From positions 310,001-374,000 of the forward strand of contig MTLY02000002.1 of NCBI GenBank assembly GCA_002011035.2: DNA of 64,000 nucleotides, written 5' to 3'. Below are positions 16,698 to 24,030 of this stretch, piece by piece. The notes below the pieces were generated by a model. That model worked only from the letters and a program-made list of their open reading frames with translations. It was not told where the DNA came from and did no database searches. Numbering within the stretch: the first letter of the stretch is position 1; each line of letters starts with the position of its first letter. This DNA comes from Candidatus Hecatella orcuttiae (GTDB lineage: Archaea; Thermoproteota; Bathyarchaeia; Hecatellales; Hecatellaceae). The position numbers and the translations under genes were made by a program.

Positions 16698-17042
16698 TAT
16701 GAGATGCTGATGAAATAATTAACGATCGAGTTAACCGGACGGGTAAGTTAAAGTAGCCTCAGGCTGCTTAGCTTTTCTCCAACGGTTTAAGCTCGAAAAA
16801 GGAAAAGGCTTTTTCGCCTTGAAAGCAGCGAAAGAAAAGAGATAAGTCAAACCGTAAGGAAACGAAATCCGAGTCGAAGTCTATGTTTTATCAACAGATA
16901 AGTTTTGGTGACACGCTTTCTTTGAAAGAGCACAGTTTAACCAGGTTTCCGAGGTTTTCTGCTGCCACTCTTCGCTTCCATTTGAAGCAAGCCAAGTTGG
17001 AAGAATTGAAACCTGTCTGGTTGCGGATGCGAAAGAAAGGGG
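16698..17042. other. Intergenic region with two short hairpins
   Basis: These 345 bp lie between the corrinoid protein and the SSB. They contain AGCCT/AGGCT (near 16755-16770) and AAGGC-TTTTTC-GCCTT (near 16806-16822) inverted repeats, the second with T- and A-runs nearby, which may end transcription of the corrinoid gene. A 61-codon frame at 16883-17068 overlaps the SSB start and has no family features, so it is not called. Confidence 0.45.
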
Positions 17043-17348
17043 GTGAAACGTTCATTGAAAATATCTGAGCTGCATGTGGGCATGAGGTCCGTGAACATTC
17101 AAGGTAAAGTCTTGGAGATATCGGAGCCTAGGACGGTGATTTCGAGGATAACCAACAGGCCCAACCGCGTCGCCACAGCGGTTTTGGCAGACGAGTCAGG
17201 GAAGATCAACTTGGCTCTCTGGAATGAACAGATAGACTCTGTTAAACTTGAAGACGACGTTCAGATTGAAAACGGCTACGTCTCCGAATTTCGGGGAATA
17301 AAGCAGCTTAACATAGGGCGCTATGGAAGCCTTAAGGTTTTGCCTTAA
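17043..17348 (+). CDS. Single OB-fold ssDNA-binding protein (SOSS-B-like)
   Basis: The 101-residue protein starts at GTG after AAAGGGG. It is one OB-fold: SELHVGMRSVNIQGKVLEISEP, ATAVLADESGKINLALWNEQ (strand with the DNA-stacking Trp near 60) and VQIENGYVSEFRGIKQLNIGRYG. This matches the short SSB of Thermoproteota and the eukaryotic SOSS-B1 core, without the acidic C-terminal tail. It probably protects ssDNA alongside the three-OB RPA at 452. Confidence 0.85.
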   Translation: MKRSLKISELHVGMRSVNIQGKVLEISEPRTVISRITNRPNRVATAVLADESGKINLALWNEQIDSVKLEDDVQIENGYVSEFRGIKQLNIGRYGSLKVLP

Positions 17349-17394
17349 TATTTCCTGAAAACTGTTCACACTCATCAGCAGGAGGGAAAAATGT

Positions 17395-17625
17395 ATGGGT
17401 TATGAAAGAAGGTCGACCTACTCGGGTCGAGGCTTTAGGCCCTACCCTGTCGAAGTTGGCAAGGAATACGATGTGGACATCATGGAAACCAGCCGACGGG
17501 GAGAGGGAATAGCCCGAATCCAAGGCTTCGTGGTGTTCGTTCCTGAAACGAAGCCCGGTGACCACGTCAAGATCAAGGTGACCCGAATAGGTCGAAGATG
17601 CGCAAACGCCGAAGTAGTAGGATGA
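17395..17625 (+). CDS. TRAM domain protein
   Basis: The 76-residue protein is a basic N-terminal stretch (YERRSTYSGRGFR) followed by a single TRAM domain: VEVGKEYDVDIMETSRRGEGIARIQGF and VVFVPETKPGDHVKIKVTRIG. Stand-alone archaeal TRAM proteins bind RNA and have been proposed to act as RNA chaperones. The size and architecture are normal. It lies 46 bp after the SSB on the same strand. Confidence 0.9.
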   Translation: MGYERRSTYSGRGFRPYPVEVGKEYDVDIMETSRRGEGIARIQGFVVFVPETKPGDHVKIKVTRIGRRCANAEVVG

Positions 17626-17722
17626 AAATCAGCGTCCACGAAACTCGGCTTGAGATTTTCCGCAGCCGTAAAGGCTTGCAGTAGATGAGAGGCTTCATCC
17701 TAAGGTTCCAGGTTAGTTAGGC

Positions 17723-18391
17723 TTGGACACCTCCAAGATCGAAAAGAGGCCTCTTCCGGAACACCATCGAGGCTTCAACCTCTCTAAAGCTCGGAAAATT
17801 CAAGAAACCTTAGCAAAACGGGTGGAAATCAGACCTCTCCCTCTCACGGAGGTGAAACTGGTGGGGGGAGTGGACGTGTCCTACATGGAAGACCGCGCCA
17901 AAGCCGCTGCGGTGGTTTTAGATTTTCAGACCATGGAACAGAGGGAGGCTAAAATTTCATGGACTCGGGTGGCGTTTCCTTACATTCCAACCTTCCTAGC
18001 TTTCAGGGAGGCTCCACCTATTGTTCAGGCCGTGCAAAAGCTTGAAAACCGCCCCCATCTTCTGCTGGTGGACGGTCATGGTGTTGCTCATCCTTTGGGC
18101 TGCGGGCTGGCTTCTCACGTGGGTGTTCTTCTGAAAATTCCCACGGTCGGAGTGGCCAAAAGGCTGCTATGCGGGGAAGTTGGAGAATTTGAGGGGAGGC
18201 GGGCGCCGATTTTTTTAGGCGGGAAAATTGTGGGTATGGCTTTGGCTCCTAAGCCGGGAAAAAAGCTCCTCTACGTTAGTGTGGGAAACCTGATAACGTT
18301 GGACGAAGCGGTGGATGCTGTTTTCCGATGTATCAGGGAGCACGTTCAACCGGAACCCTTGAAGATAGCTCACCAGCTATCTCGGGTCTGA
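17723..18391 (+). CDS. nfi: Endonuclease V
   Basis: The 222-residue enzyme cleaves DNA (and in some lineages RNA) near deoxyinosine. Active-site parts visible are GGVDVSYM (first Asp near residue 52), FREAPPIVQAV (Glu near 95), LLVDGHGVAHP (Asp near 114), GVAKRLLCG and the later strand VGMAL. The start is TTG at 17723. The window also carries two copies of the distantly related DUF99 family. Confidence 0.92.
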   Translation: MDTSKIEKRPLPEHHRGFNLSKARKIQETLAKRVEIRPLPLTEVKLVGGVDVSYMEDRAKAAAVVLDFQTMEQREAKISWTRVAFPYIPTFLAFREAPPIVQAVQKLENRPHLLLVDGHGVAHPLGCGLASHVGVLLKIPTVGVAKRLLCGEVGEFEGRRAPIFLGGKIVGMALAPKPGKKLLYVSVGNLITLDEAVDAVFRCIREHVQPEPLKIAHQLSRV

Positions 18392-18419
18392 AAAATCGTT
18401 CTTATTAATATTTATAGGT

Positions 18420-18427
18420 AGGTACCT
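18420..18427. promoter_or_regulatory. AGGTACCT palindrome upstream of RbkR
   Basis: A perfect 8-bp palindrome, with an extra AGGT just before it, lies 27 bp before the rbkR start and directly after a TATA-like TTATTAATATTTATA. RbkR proteins bind palindromes near riboflavin genes in other archaea, so this could be an autoregulatory site. That role is inference. Confidence 0.3.
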
Positions 18428-18453
18428 CTTAAGGAGTTGAAAAGGGTTGAACT

Positions 18454-19155
18454 TTGATCGAGCCCCGGCAGTGGTTTCTCCTGTTAAAGCTGGCGGAACT
18501 GGGAGGTCTTAAAAGGCAGATTTTCACCACAACCAGCAGCCTTGCCAAAGAGCTCCTTTGCTCCCAGCAGACGGCTTCTAGGTGGTTGAGGGAACTCTCT
18601 CAAAAAGGTCTGATTGAAAGGAAAATCAACCTTCGAGGAGAGTATTTGAGTCTTACAAAAAAGGGAAGAGACGAGTTGATGGCTGTTCATGCAGCCCTAG
18701 CCGCCTTGCTAAGGCCTTCCAAGGTGGAGGCCCTCCGTTTGGCTGGTAGAATTTTCACCGGCATCGGCGAGGGAGCCTACTACATTACCAGAAATGGTTA
18801 TGAAAAGCAGTTCATCGCCAAACTGGGCTATAAGCCGTATCCCGGAACCGTCAACCTGCGGCTTTCAGGAAGCCACGACTTGGCTGTCAGAAGGGAGATA
18901 GAAGTTCTCCCTAGCATTCTTATTGAAGGTTTCAGCAACGGTGTCCGAACTTATGGGACCTTAAGGTGCATACCCGTCTTGGTCGACGGCAAAATTAAAG
19001 GCCACGTAATCCTCATCCAGAGGACCCATTATGATAATTCCGTGGTGGAGGTCATCGCCCCCATATGCATCCGAGAAGCCTTAAAGCTTAAAGACGGCGA
19101 CCTAGTCCGGCTGGAAATTCCGCTTCCCCAGCTTCAGCCTGCGCTCCGAAGCTGA
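18454..19155 (+). CDS. rbkR: RbkR: HTH regulator fused to CTP-dependent riboflavin kinase
   Basis: The 233-residue protein has an N-terminal winged helix (about 10-85: SLAKELLCSQQTASRWLRELSQKGLIER) and a C-terminal DUF120 domain (about 97-225). The kinase domain makes FMN from riboflavin using CTP. Its landmarks are GRIFTGIGEGAYYI, YPGTVNLRL (nucleotide and metal loop) and the VIAPICIREALKLKDGDLVRLEI end. This fusion is the known RbkR design, where the kinase also regulates riboflavin genes. The start is TTG at 18454. An ECF S-like membrane protein at 32385 is a possible regulon member. Confidence 0.9.
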   Translation: MIEPRQWFLLLKLAELGGLKRQIFTTTSSLAKELLCSQQTASRWLRELSQKGLIERKINLRGEYLSLTKKGRDELMAVHAALAALLRPSKVEALRLAGRIFTGIGEGAYYITRNGYEKQFIAKLGYKPYPGTVNLRLSGSHDLAVRREIEVLPSILIEGFSNGVRTYGTLRCIPVLVDGKIKGHVILIQRTHYDNSVVEVIAPICIREALKLKDGDLVRLEIPLPQLQPALRS

Positions 19156-19233
19156 AACAATCCTCTTTAAGGCTTATATAAGCTTCCCTGCTCAAAACCA
19201 GTAGGTTGGTTCAGCTTTGGGAGGACGTCAACC

Positions 19234-19428
19234 CTGCCTAAAGAGATAAAGGACGTGGAGGAGTTCCTGAAGCTTTCAGCCAAAGCTGAAGTCTGCTTCC
19301 TCAAGAGGTCTGAAGATGGAGTGAAGCTCAAACTTCGAACCTCCAAGTATCTCTACACTCTCAAAACGGATGAAAAGCACGTGGAAGAAGTGAAAAAGAA
19401 AATAAAATGCCGTGTAGAGGAAATTTAA
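19234..19428 (+). CDS. rpl38e: Ribosomal protein eL38, starting at CTG
   Basis: The 64-residue product reads PKEIKDVEEFLKLSAKAEV, then CFLKRSEDGVKLKLRTSKYL and YTLKTDEKHVEEVKKKIKC. This is the eL38 pattern (EIxDVxxFLxL...VKLKLRTxKYLYT). No ATG, GTG or TTG occurs in frame between the upstream region and the conserved PKEI. A CTG at 19234 takes the place of the initiator Met, 9 nt after a GGGAGG SD. eL38 occurs mainly in TACK and Asgard archaea and eukaryotes, which helps place the organism. Confidence 0.9.
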   Translation: MPKEIKDVEEFLKLSAKAEVCFLKRSEDGVKLKLRTSKYLYTLKTDEKHVEEVKKKIKCRVEEI

Positions 19429-19477
19429 ACAAAAAGTCAGCCCGCCGAATGTTTCCTCCGAGAGGGTGGAAAGGGGA

Positions 19478-19771
19478 ATGAAGGTTAAAGTCGAATTCGT
19501 AGGATTCCTGAAGAACTTAGCAGGCCTTCAGCAGACAGAGCTCAGCCTCGACCGGGAGTCGTGTCAAAAACTTTCCTTGCTCATAGACCTTCTGGAGAAA
19601 AAGTTTGGAAAAAACTTGGGCGTAAACTTGGTGGAAAGAAGACCCGACGGAGTAAGGCTTCTCCCCTTAGTTCTGAAGAACGGTGTAGAGGTAAGCGCCC
19701 TCCAAGGATTAAACACGCCGGTGGAGGAGGGGGACTCCTTGGTTTTCGTGCCCGTTTCCCATGGAGGATAA
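19478..19771 (+). CDS. MoaD/ThiS/SAMP-like ubiquitin-fold protein
   Basis: The 97-residue beta-grasp protein starts KVKVEFVGFLKNLAG, continues with LSLLIDLLEKKFG and ends VEEGDSLVFVPVSHGG. The C-terminal Gly-Gly is the site of thiocarboxylation in MoaD or of isopeptide bonding in SAMP proteins. It may serve molybdopterin synthesis (moeA is at 9101), sulfur transfer or protein modification; no E1-like partner is adjacent. An in-frame GTG at 19466 is a less likely start. Confidence 0.82.
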   Translation: MKVKVEFVGFLKNLAGLQQTELSLDRESCQKLSLLIDLLEKKFGKNLGVNLVERRPDGVRLLPLVLKNGVEVSALQGLNTPVEEGDSLVFVPVSHGG

Positions 19772-19861
19772 AAATTCAGAGATACCCTCCTCCACCGGAA
19801 TGTTTCCCACCAACCATCCCTAAGTGGTGTTTCTTTTCCGATGCGGAATGCGGCTGGGGGA

Positions 19862-19890
19862 GGATTTAAAATTCAAGCTTTCTCATATAT
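19862..19890 (+). promoter_or_regulatory. Possible promoter of a structured RNA
   Basis: TATA-like ATTTAAAATT (19864-19873) and CATATAT (near 19884-19890) precede the structured element at 19936-20028 on the plus strand. No coding frame follows. The assignment rests on position only. Confidence 0.3.
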
Positions 19891-19904
19891 TCGGTAAACC
19901 CCAT

Positions 19905-20100
19905 GCTTCCCCATCAGAGGCAAGTTCTGCCTAAGGAGTTGGAGGAGCCTCCGCTGCTATGATGAACCAATAAGCCGGACAGAAGGCTTGAATAGACGGC
20001 GGAGGAGACCTACCCTAACCTCCAACTCGGGTAGAAGGACTGCAGGCGGGCTGTTGGGCGGAGAAACGTCAAGGCCTCTTTTGGCGAGGCGTCTGACTGC
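19905..20100 (+). ncRNA. Candidate structured RNA of unknown family
   Basis: A nested set of perfect helices lies in a gene-free region. GAGTTGGAGG (19936-19945) pairs with CCTCCAACTC (20019-20028). Inside it, CCTCCGC (19948-19954) pairs with GCGGAGG (19999-20005), and innermost AAGCC (19972-19976) pairs with GGCTT (19985-19989) around loop GGACAGAA. A GGCA/TGCC hairpin precedes them. CTACCC inside could pair with GGGTAG just outside (20029-20034), like a pseudoknot. A GCCTC/GAGGC hairpin follows near 20070-20090. The ATGATGA and loop ACAGAA recall RNase P conserved region V, but the rest does not fit. The strand is inferred from promoter-like text. Confidence 0.5.
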
Positions 20101-20126
20101 CTCCAGTTCGTCTGGAAAAGGCAGCC

Positions 20127-20945
20127 TTATCCCAGCTTGTAAGAAAGGATGAGGATCGCTGAGAACACGGCCAAAAACATGGACTCCCTCAGCCCAACCC
20201 TGAGGACGGCGGAGGTGTAAGTTTTTCTTCTCCCAACTCTCACCAACCTCGCCGAGAAAACCGAAAAAGCCAAAATCGTAAAGGGGGGAATGAGACGTGC
20301 TGCTGTCAGAAAGCCTGCTACTCCCAAGGAAAGGACATGTTGCAAGATCGAAAGCCAGTAGGCGGTCATCCTTTTTGGCTTGGACTTCGCTGAATCTGTT
20401 TTGAGCTCAGCAAATTCTACCTTCATTTCCGACAATAAAGTTCGGATGTAACTGTTGGTTGGAAAGTGGTAGAGGAGAAGAGTCAGCCACAGCATCCAAG
20501 CGGTTAAGTCGAAGCTGCCGGTCATGATGTAGTAGCCGGCGGGCGCTGCCAGTGTTAAACCTGCGATTCCAAGGTACTCTCCCCCCACACGAGACCCAAA
20601 CCTGTACTGAGCTAGGGGAGGAAGGATGACTAGGAGGAAGGCAACTCCGCCCAAGGGTATGAGAAACACCAAGCTGTACAAATGCACCAGCATGGCTAGG
20701 GTTAAAACTGAGACTCCTGAAACCACGGTAAACCAGCGGAAGGAGCCTCGCGTCCCCTCGGGCCTCACCCAGTCTTCGAACAGACGCTCAGCCACCAGGG
20801 CCAGAAAAGTTCCTGCGAAAAACAGTAGTAGCTTTCCCAAGTCAAAAAATTGACTGATCCCAACCCCGGTGAGGGAGGTGATAAGCCAGATTACCACAAT
20901 CCCTCTTTGGGTGGGTCTGATCCTCCGCCAAAAGGCCGGACTCAT
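20127..20945 (-). CDS. Polytopic membrane protein of unknown function
   Basis: The 272-residue protein has about eight hydrophobic segments, for example GIVVIWLITSLTGVGI near 15, LLLFFAGTFLALVAE near 38, VSVLTLAMLVHLYSLVFLIPLGGVAFLLVIL near 76-107 and a final LAVFSAILILSY. A charged loop around 175-195 splits it into two halves. It faintly resembles YwiC-like membrane proteins, but no defining motif is seen. No function is assigned. Confidence 0.7.
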   Translation of the reverse strand: MSPAFWRRIRPTQRGIVVIWLITSLTGVGISQFFDLGKLLLFFAGTFLALVAERLFEDWVRPEGTRGSFRWFTVVSGVSVLTLAMLVHLYSLVFLIPLGGVAFLLVILPPLAQYRFGSRVGGEYLGIAGLTLAAPAGYYIMTGSFDLTAWMLWLTLLLYHFPTNSYIRTLLSEMKVEFAELKTDSAKSKPKRMTAYWLSILQHVLSLGVAGFLTAARLIPPFTILAFSVFSARLVRVGRRKTYTSAVLRVGLRESMFLAVFSAILILSYKLG

Positions 20946-21111
20946 GGTTATGGCTTGTTAAGATTTTAAAGTAAGCTTTATCCTTTTGAGGATAAGAGGA
21001 CGTATTTTTCGATGAAAAAGCATCCCTTATAGGAGTTAATCTTGGGGCTGATTACTATAATTTTTTATATATTTACTATTTATTATAGAAAACTCTTGAG
21101 GGTAGGTTCAA

Positions 21112-21537
21112 ATGTCGGAGGAGGAAATACGCAGGGTAATGGAGGAGATTCTCCAAGGCTGTAAGGTTTGCACCCTAGCCACCGAAAGCGGTGGAAAACC
21201 TTGGGCTACAACCATGTTCTTCGCGGTGAAGGGGACGAATTTTTACTGCATAGTTGAAAATCGCGGCCACGGTATGGCGAATCTTAAAAAGAACCCTCAC
21301 GTGGCGTTGGCTATAGACAACAGAGTTCCGGATAGGTTTGTTCAAGCGGCAGGTACAGCTGAGGTGGTGGAAGGCGAGGAGGAAGCAGAAGGGAGAAAGC
21401 TTGTGCTGGACAGGGTGCCCGAGTATCGGCCTTTCTTCGAAATGGTCACCACCTCGCTGGTTAGAATAGTTCCGAAGGAAATCCATGTCACCGACGTTCC
21501 CCGAGGATGGTTTCCCGCGAAAGTCCTGAGGCTTTAG
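21112..21537 (+). CDS. Pyridoxamine 5'-phosphate oxidase-like flavin-binding protein
   Basis: The 141-residue protein is a split beta-barrel of the PNPOx-like family that binds FMN or F420: CKVCTLATESGGKPWATTMFFAVKG near 16-40, GHGMANLKKNPHVALAIDN near 54-73, AAGTAEVVEGEEEAEG and a closing strand. The reaction is unknown. The AT-rich upstream region (TTTTATATATTT near 21063) is a strong promoter candidate and GAGGGTAGG serves as SD. Confidence 0.85.
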   Translation: MSEEEIRRVMEEILQGCKVCTLATESGGKPWATTMFFAVKGTNFYCIVENRGHGMANLKKNPHVALAIDNRVPDRFVQAAGTAEVVEGEEEAEGRKLVLDRVPEYRPFFEMVTTSLVRIVPKEIHVTDVPRGWFPAKVLRL

Positions 21538-21564
21538 ATCAGAAGGCCGGAAGACTCGCCGAAT

Positions 21565-21843
21565 TTACTGGGAGAACCGCTGTTTTCCACGCTTTTCCTC
21601 TCCCAGAGAAAGCTCATACCAGAAGAGGGCGTGGAAGAATCTTCGGAAAAAAATCAGGATCACCGCCAAGGTGAAGAGAACCCCTAACCATACGAGGATG
21701 TCGGAGGTTAAGGCTCCCAGCTCTCCGGAGGTCCATGTCTTCACCAGAGGCATGTAGAGCTCAGCCAGCAGCCAAGCTGCCTCCAAGCATAGAACCCAGA
21801 ATAGGACCACGGCCGCATACAGTTTCCAGAATTTCCCCAGCAA
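21565..21843 (-). CDS. Small two-helix membrane protein
   Basis: The 92-residue protein has hydrophobic helices at about 6-30 and 47-72, then a charged C-terminus (ELSLGEEKRGKQ). It begins 2 bp after the stop of the GT4 transferase and is probably the last gene of that operon. No family is recognised; a helper subunit for the transferase is possible but unproven. Confidence 0.65.
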   Translation of the reverse strand: MLGKFWKLYAAVVLFWVLCLEAAWLLAELYMPLVKTWTSGELGALTSDILVWLGVLFTLAVILIFFRRFFHALFWYELSLGEEKRGKQRFSQ

Positions 21844-21845
21844 GT

Positions 21846-22844
21846 CTAACCCCCCAACATGAAAAGGGCGGTTGCCAAGGCGAGAGCTCCTGTGAGCAGG
21901 TTTAAAGCCATGAACCCCCTTACAACTTCTTCCTCCCTCAGAGGCTGAGAAGCCACCATCAGCCTAGTCAAGGTTACCGGAGCCTGCCTGCTGGGGCTGG
22001 CTGCGATCCGAGGGCCCGCCACTAGAAGGGTGGGGCGCTCTTTTATCCCCCGACGCTCCACCAGCCTCCCCAAGCTGGAGAGAATGAGGGAGCCGTTGAT
22101 GAGAGCTGGGAGGAGGACGATGAGGGTTAAAACCTCCAAGCGGCCGATGATGGCTGCCGCGGCGAAGGCAGCCCCCACTGCTAGGCTTCCTCCATCTCCG
22201 GGGAAAACCTCAGCTGGGTAGCGGTTATGCCGGTAGAAGCCGTAGGTGCAGGCTGCGAGAAGACCGAGGAGGAAGGCTGTTTCCCACTGGCTGAAAAGCA
22301 CGGCGATGAGGGTGAGGAAGAGGGCGGAGATGGTGGAGGTTCCTGCCATCGACCCGTTTAGGACGTCCAGCATGTTCACCGAGTTCGCCAGCACCGTGAC
22401 CAGCAGAGGCATGAAAATGAAAGGATAGATGAGGGTAAGCCTTAACCCGCCCACAAAGGGAAGCACCGGGTAGGGCGTGTACATTCCCAGAATCAGGAGG
22501 GGAAGCGCGGCCAAGGTCACAGCAGCCACCTTCTCCAAGGGGCTCAAAGGCCTCAGCCAGTCGTCCACAACGCCCACCACCGCAGCCACGACCACCGTAG
22601 AAAGAAAGGCCGCCGCGGTCAGGCTGAACTCAGGGTTGAGGGCTGTGAAAAAACCCATGCCCACCGCCAAGCCGACGACGATGGTCACCCCGCCCATCTC
22701 AGGGATAAGCGGCCTGTCCGGCTTGTGGACATCCCTGCCGCAGATGCCCTTCCTCAACATGAGGCGGGCCCAAGGCTCGGTCAGCCTTTCCACAGCCAGA
22801 AAACCTAGGAGGAGGCTGAGGGCTGCCGTGAACGCGGGAAGCAC
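21846..22844 (-). CDS. Glycosyltransferase family 4 (MraY/AglH/GPT-like)
   Basis: The 332-residue, about ten-helix membrane enzyme transfers a sugar-1-phosphate from UDP-sugar to a lipid phosphate carrier. Signature loops are DKPDRPLIPEMGGV near 40, VVGVVDDWLRPLSPLEK near 88 (the DDxx metal site), NSVNMLDVLNGS near 155 and FPGDGGSLAVGAAFA near 213. In archaea this starts N-glycan or surface-polysaccharide assembly. It is in a run with a sugar nucleotidyltransferase and two kinase-like genes, all on the minus strand. Confidence 0.9.
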   Translation of the reverse strand: MLPAFTAALSLLLGFLAVERLTEPWARLMLRKGICGRDVHKPDRPLIPEMGGVTIVVGLAVGMGFFTALNPEFSLTAAAFLSTVVVAAVVGVVDDWLRPLSPLEKVAAVTLAALPLLILGMYTPYPVLPFVGGLRLTLIYPFIFMPLLVTVLANSVNMLDVLNGSMAGTSTISALFLTLIAVLFSQWETAFLLGLLAACTYGFYRHNRYPAEVFPGDGGSLAVGAAFAAAAIIGRLEVLTLIVLLPALINGSLILSSLGRLVERRGIKERPTLLVAGPRIAASPSRQAPVTLTRLMVASQPLREEEVVRGFMALNLLTGALALATALFMLGG

Positions 22845-22887
22845 CGGGAAGCTTATGGTTTTTTTCCTCCGACGTTTTCGAAGCCGG

Positions 22888-23997
22888 TTAGGCTAAAATT
22901 CTAGGGCCTATGAGGCTTATGCCTACTTCCTTGTGGGGGCAGATGGAAACCTTTCTAACCAATTTCAGGGCGTCGGCTACAAAAGCGTGGTCTCCGATGA
23001 CGGTTTGGTCTCGGATTTTAACTCCTCTCCCTATCACGGCTCCTTCCCCCACAACCGAATCTTGTATAAGGCTGCGGGCTCCTACTTCAGCCCTGTCGAA
23101 GACGACGGCTTTCTTTATTTTGCATCTTTCCCCCACGTGTACACCGTTGCCTAGGACCGCATAGGGGCCTACCACCGCTCCGGCTGCTATTTTCGCTTTC
23201 TCCCCAACCCAGACAGGGGGGCGAAGCTGTGCTTCCCGAGCCACTTTGGCGCCTCTGCCGATCTCCAGTCTACCTTCAGCTCTAAGCTCCAAGACCTTGA
23301 AGTTAACCGCCATAAAGTCCTCGATCTTACCTATGTCGCTCCAGAGGCCTTCATGCTTGAATCCGTAGAGTTTTCCCTCCTCAGCCAGCCGGGGGAACAG
23401 TTCTCTTTCTAGAGAGAATCTCCTCTCCTCCAGCCTCCGGAAGATCTTGCGGTCTGTAAGGTAGATTCCAGCGTTTATCAGCCCCTTTCTCTTTCCCCCG
23501 CGAGGTTTTTCCCTAAACTTCAAGATTCTCCCCTTTCCATCTACTTCCACAACTCCATAGCGGCTGACGTCTTTCACCTCTCGAAGCGTCAGAGTCATTA
23601 CAGCGTCATACTCTTCCATGTGGCGGCGGTGTGCCTCCCTCAGAGCTGCAAAATCCACATCAGACCAGATGTCGCCGTTGAGGATGAGCAAGGGCTCCCC
23701 CGGCTTGAGTTTTAAGATTTTTTCCGCCAGCTTTATGGGGCCGCCTGTGCCGAGGGCTCTCGGCTCCTTGGAGTACAAAATCCTCAAACCGTACTTGCGC
23801 CTACCGAGGAAAGCCTGTAAGGCTGCGGCCATGTAGTTCACGGCCAAGACGACTTCGGAAACCCCTGCCTTAGAAAGGTTTTCCAGCGTCCAGTCGAGGG
23901 CGGGGCGGTTGAGGATGGGAAACAAAAGTTTAGGCCTAGTGCAGCTTAAAGGCCTCAGCCTGGTTCCCGGGCCTCCTGCGAGGATTATCGCCTTCAT
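22888..23997 (-). CDS. Sugar-1-phosphate nucleotidyltransferase, LbH C-terminus
   Basis: The 369-residue enzyme makes an NDP-sugar from a sugar-1-phosphate. The N-terminal nucleotidyltransferase has MKAIILAGGPGTRLRPLSCTRPKLLFPI (metal and NTP loop) and ILNGDIWSDVDF. The C-terminal left-handed beta-helix has hexad repeats such as AKIAAGAVVGPYAVLG and GAVIGRGVKI. The nucleotide and sugar cannot be told by eye. A second homolog is at 37123. This copy lies upstream of the GT4 gene and downstream of the APH-like kinase. Confidence 0.88.
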   Translation of the reverse strand: MKAIILAGGPGTRLRPLSCTRPKLLFPILNRPALDWTLENLSKAGVSEVVLAVNYMAAALQAFLGRRKYGLRILYSKEPRALGTGGPIKLAEKILKLKPGEPLLILNGDIWSDVDFAALREAHRRHMEEYDAVMTLTLREVKDVSRYGVVEVDGKGRILKFREKPRGGKRKGLINAGIYLTDRKIFRRLEERRFSLERELFPRLAEEGKLYGFKHEGLWSDIGKIEDFMAVNFKVLELRAEGRLEIGRGAKVAREAQLRPPVWVGEKAKIAAGAVVGPYAVLGNGVHVGERCKIKKAVVFDRAEVGARSLIQDSVVGEGAVIGRGVKIRDQTVIGDHAFVADALKLVRKVSICPHKEVGISLIGPRILA

Positions 23998-24030
23998 GGC
24001 TTGACACCTGAGGTTGAGTTGGGCTGGCTG

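Larger units (their letters stand above)
19772..20126. other. Gene-free region holding the structured RNA
   Basis: No coding frame longer than chance lies between the MoaD-like gene and the YwiC-like membrane protein. The first 90 bp hold the candidate promoter; the remainder is filled by the helices listed for the RNA. Confidence 0.5.

Noticed and set aside
16883-17068. 61-codon frame overlapping the SSB start
   Set aside because: Overlap with a confident gene in another phase and no family features.
19955-20000. Resemblance of ATGATGAACC...GGACAGAAGGCTT to RNase P RNA conserved region V
   Set aside because: The required CR-I (GAGGAAAGTCC-like) and specificity-domain regions are missing upstream, and ACAGAA sits in a hairpin loop, unlike RNase P.
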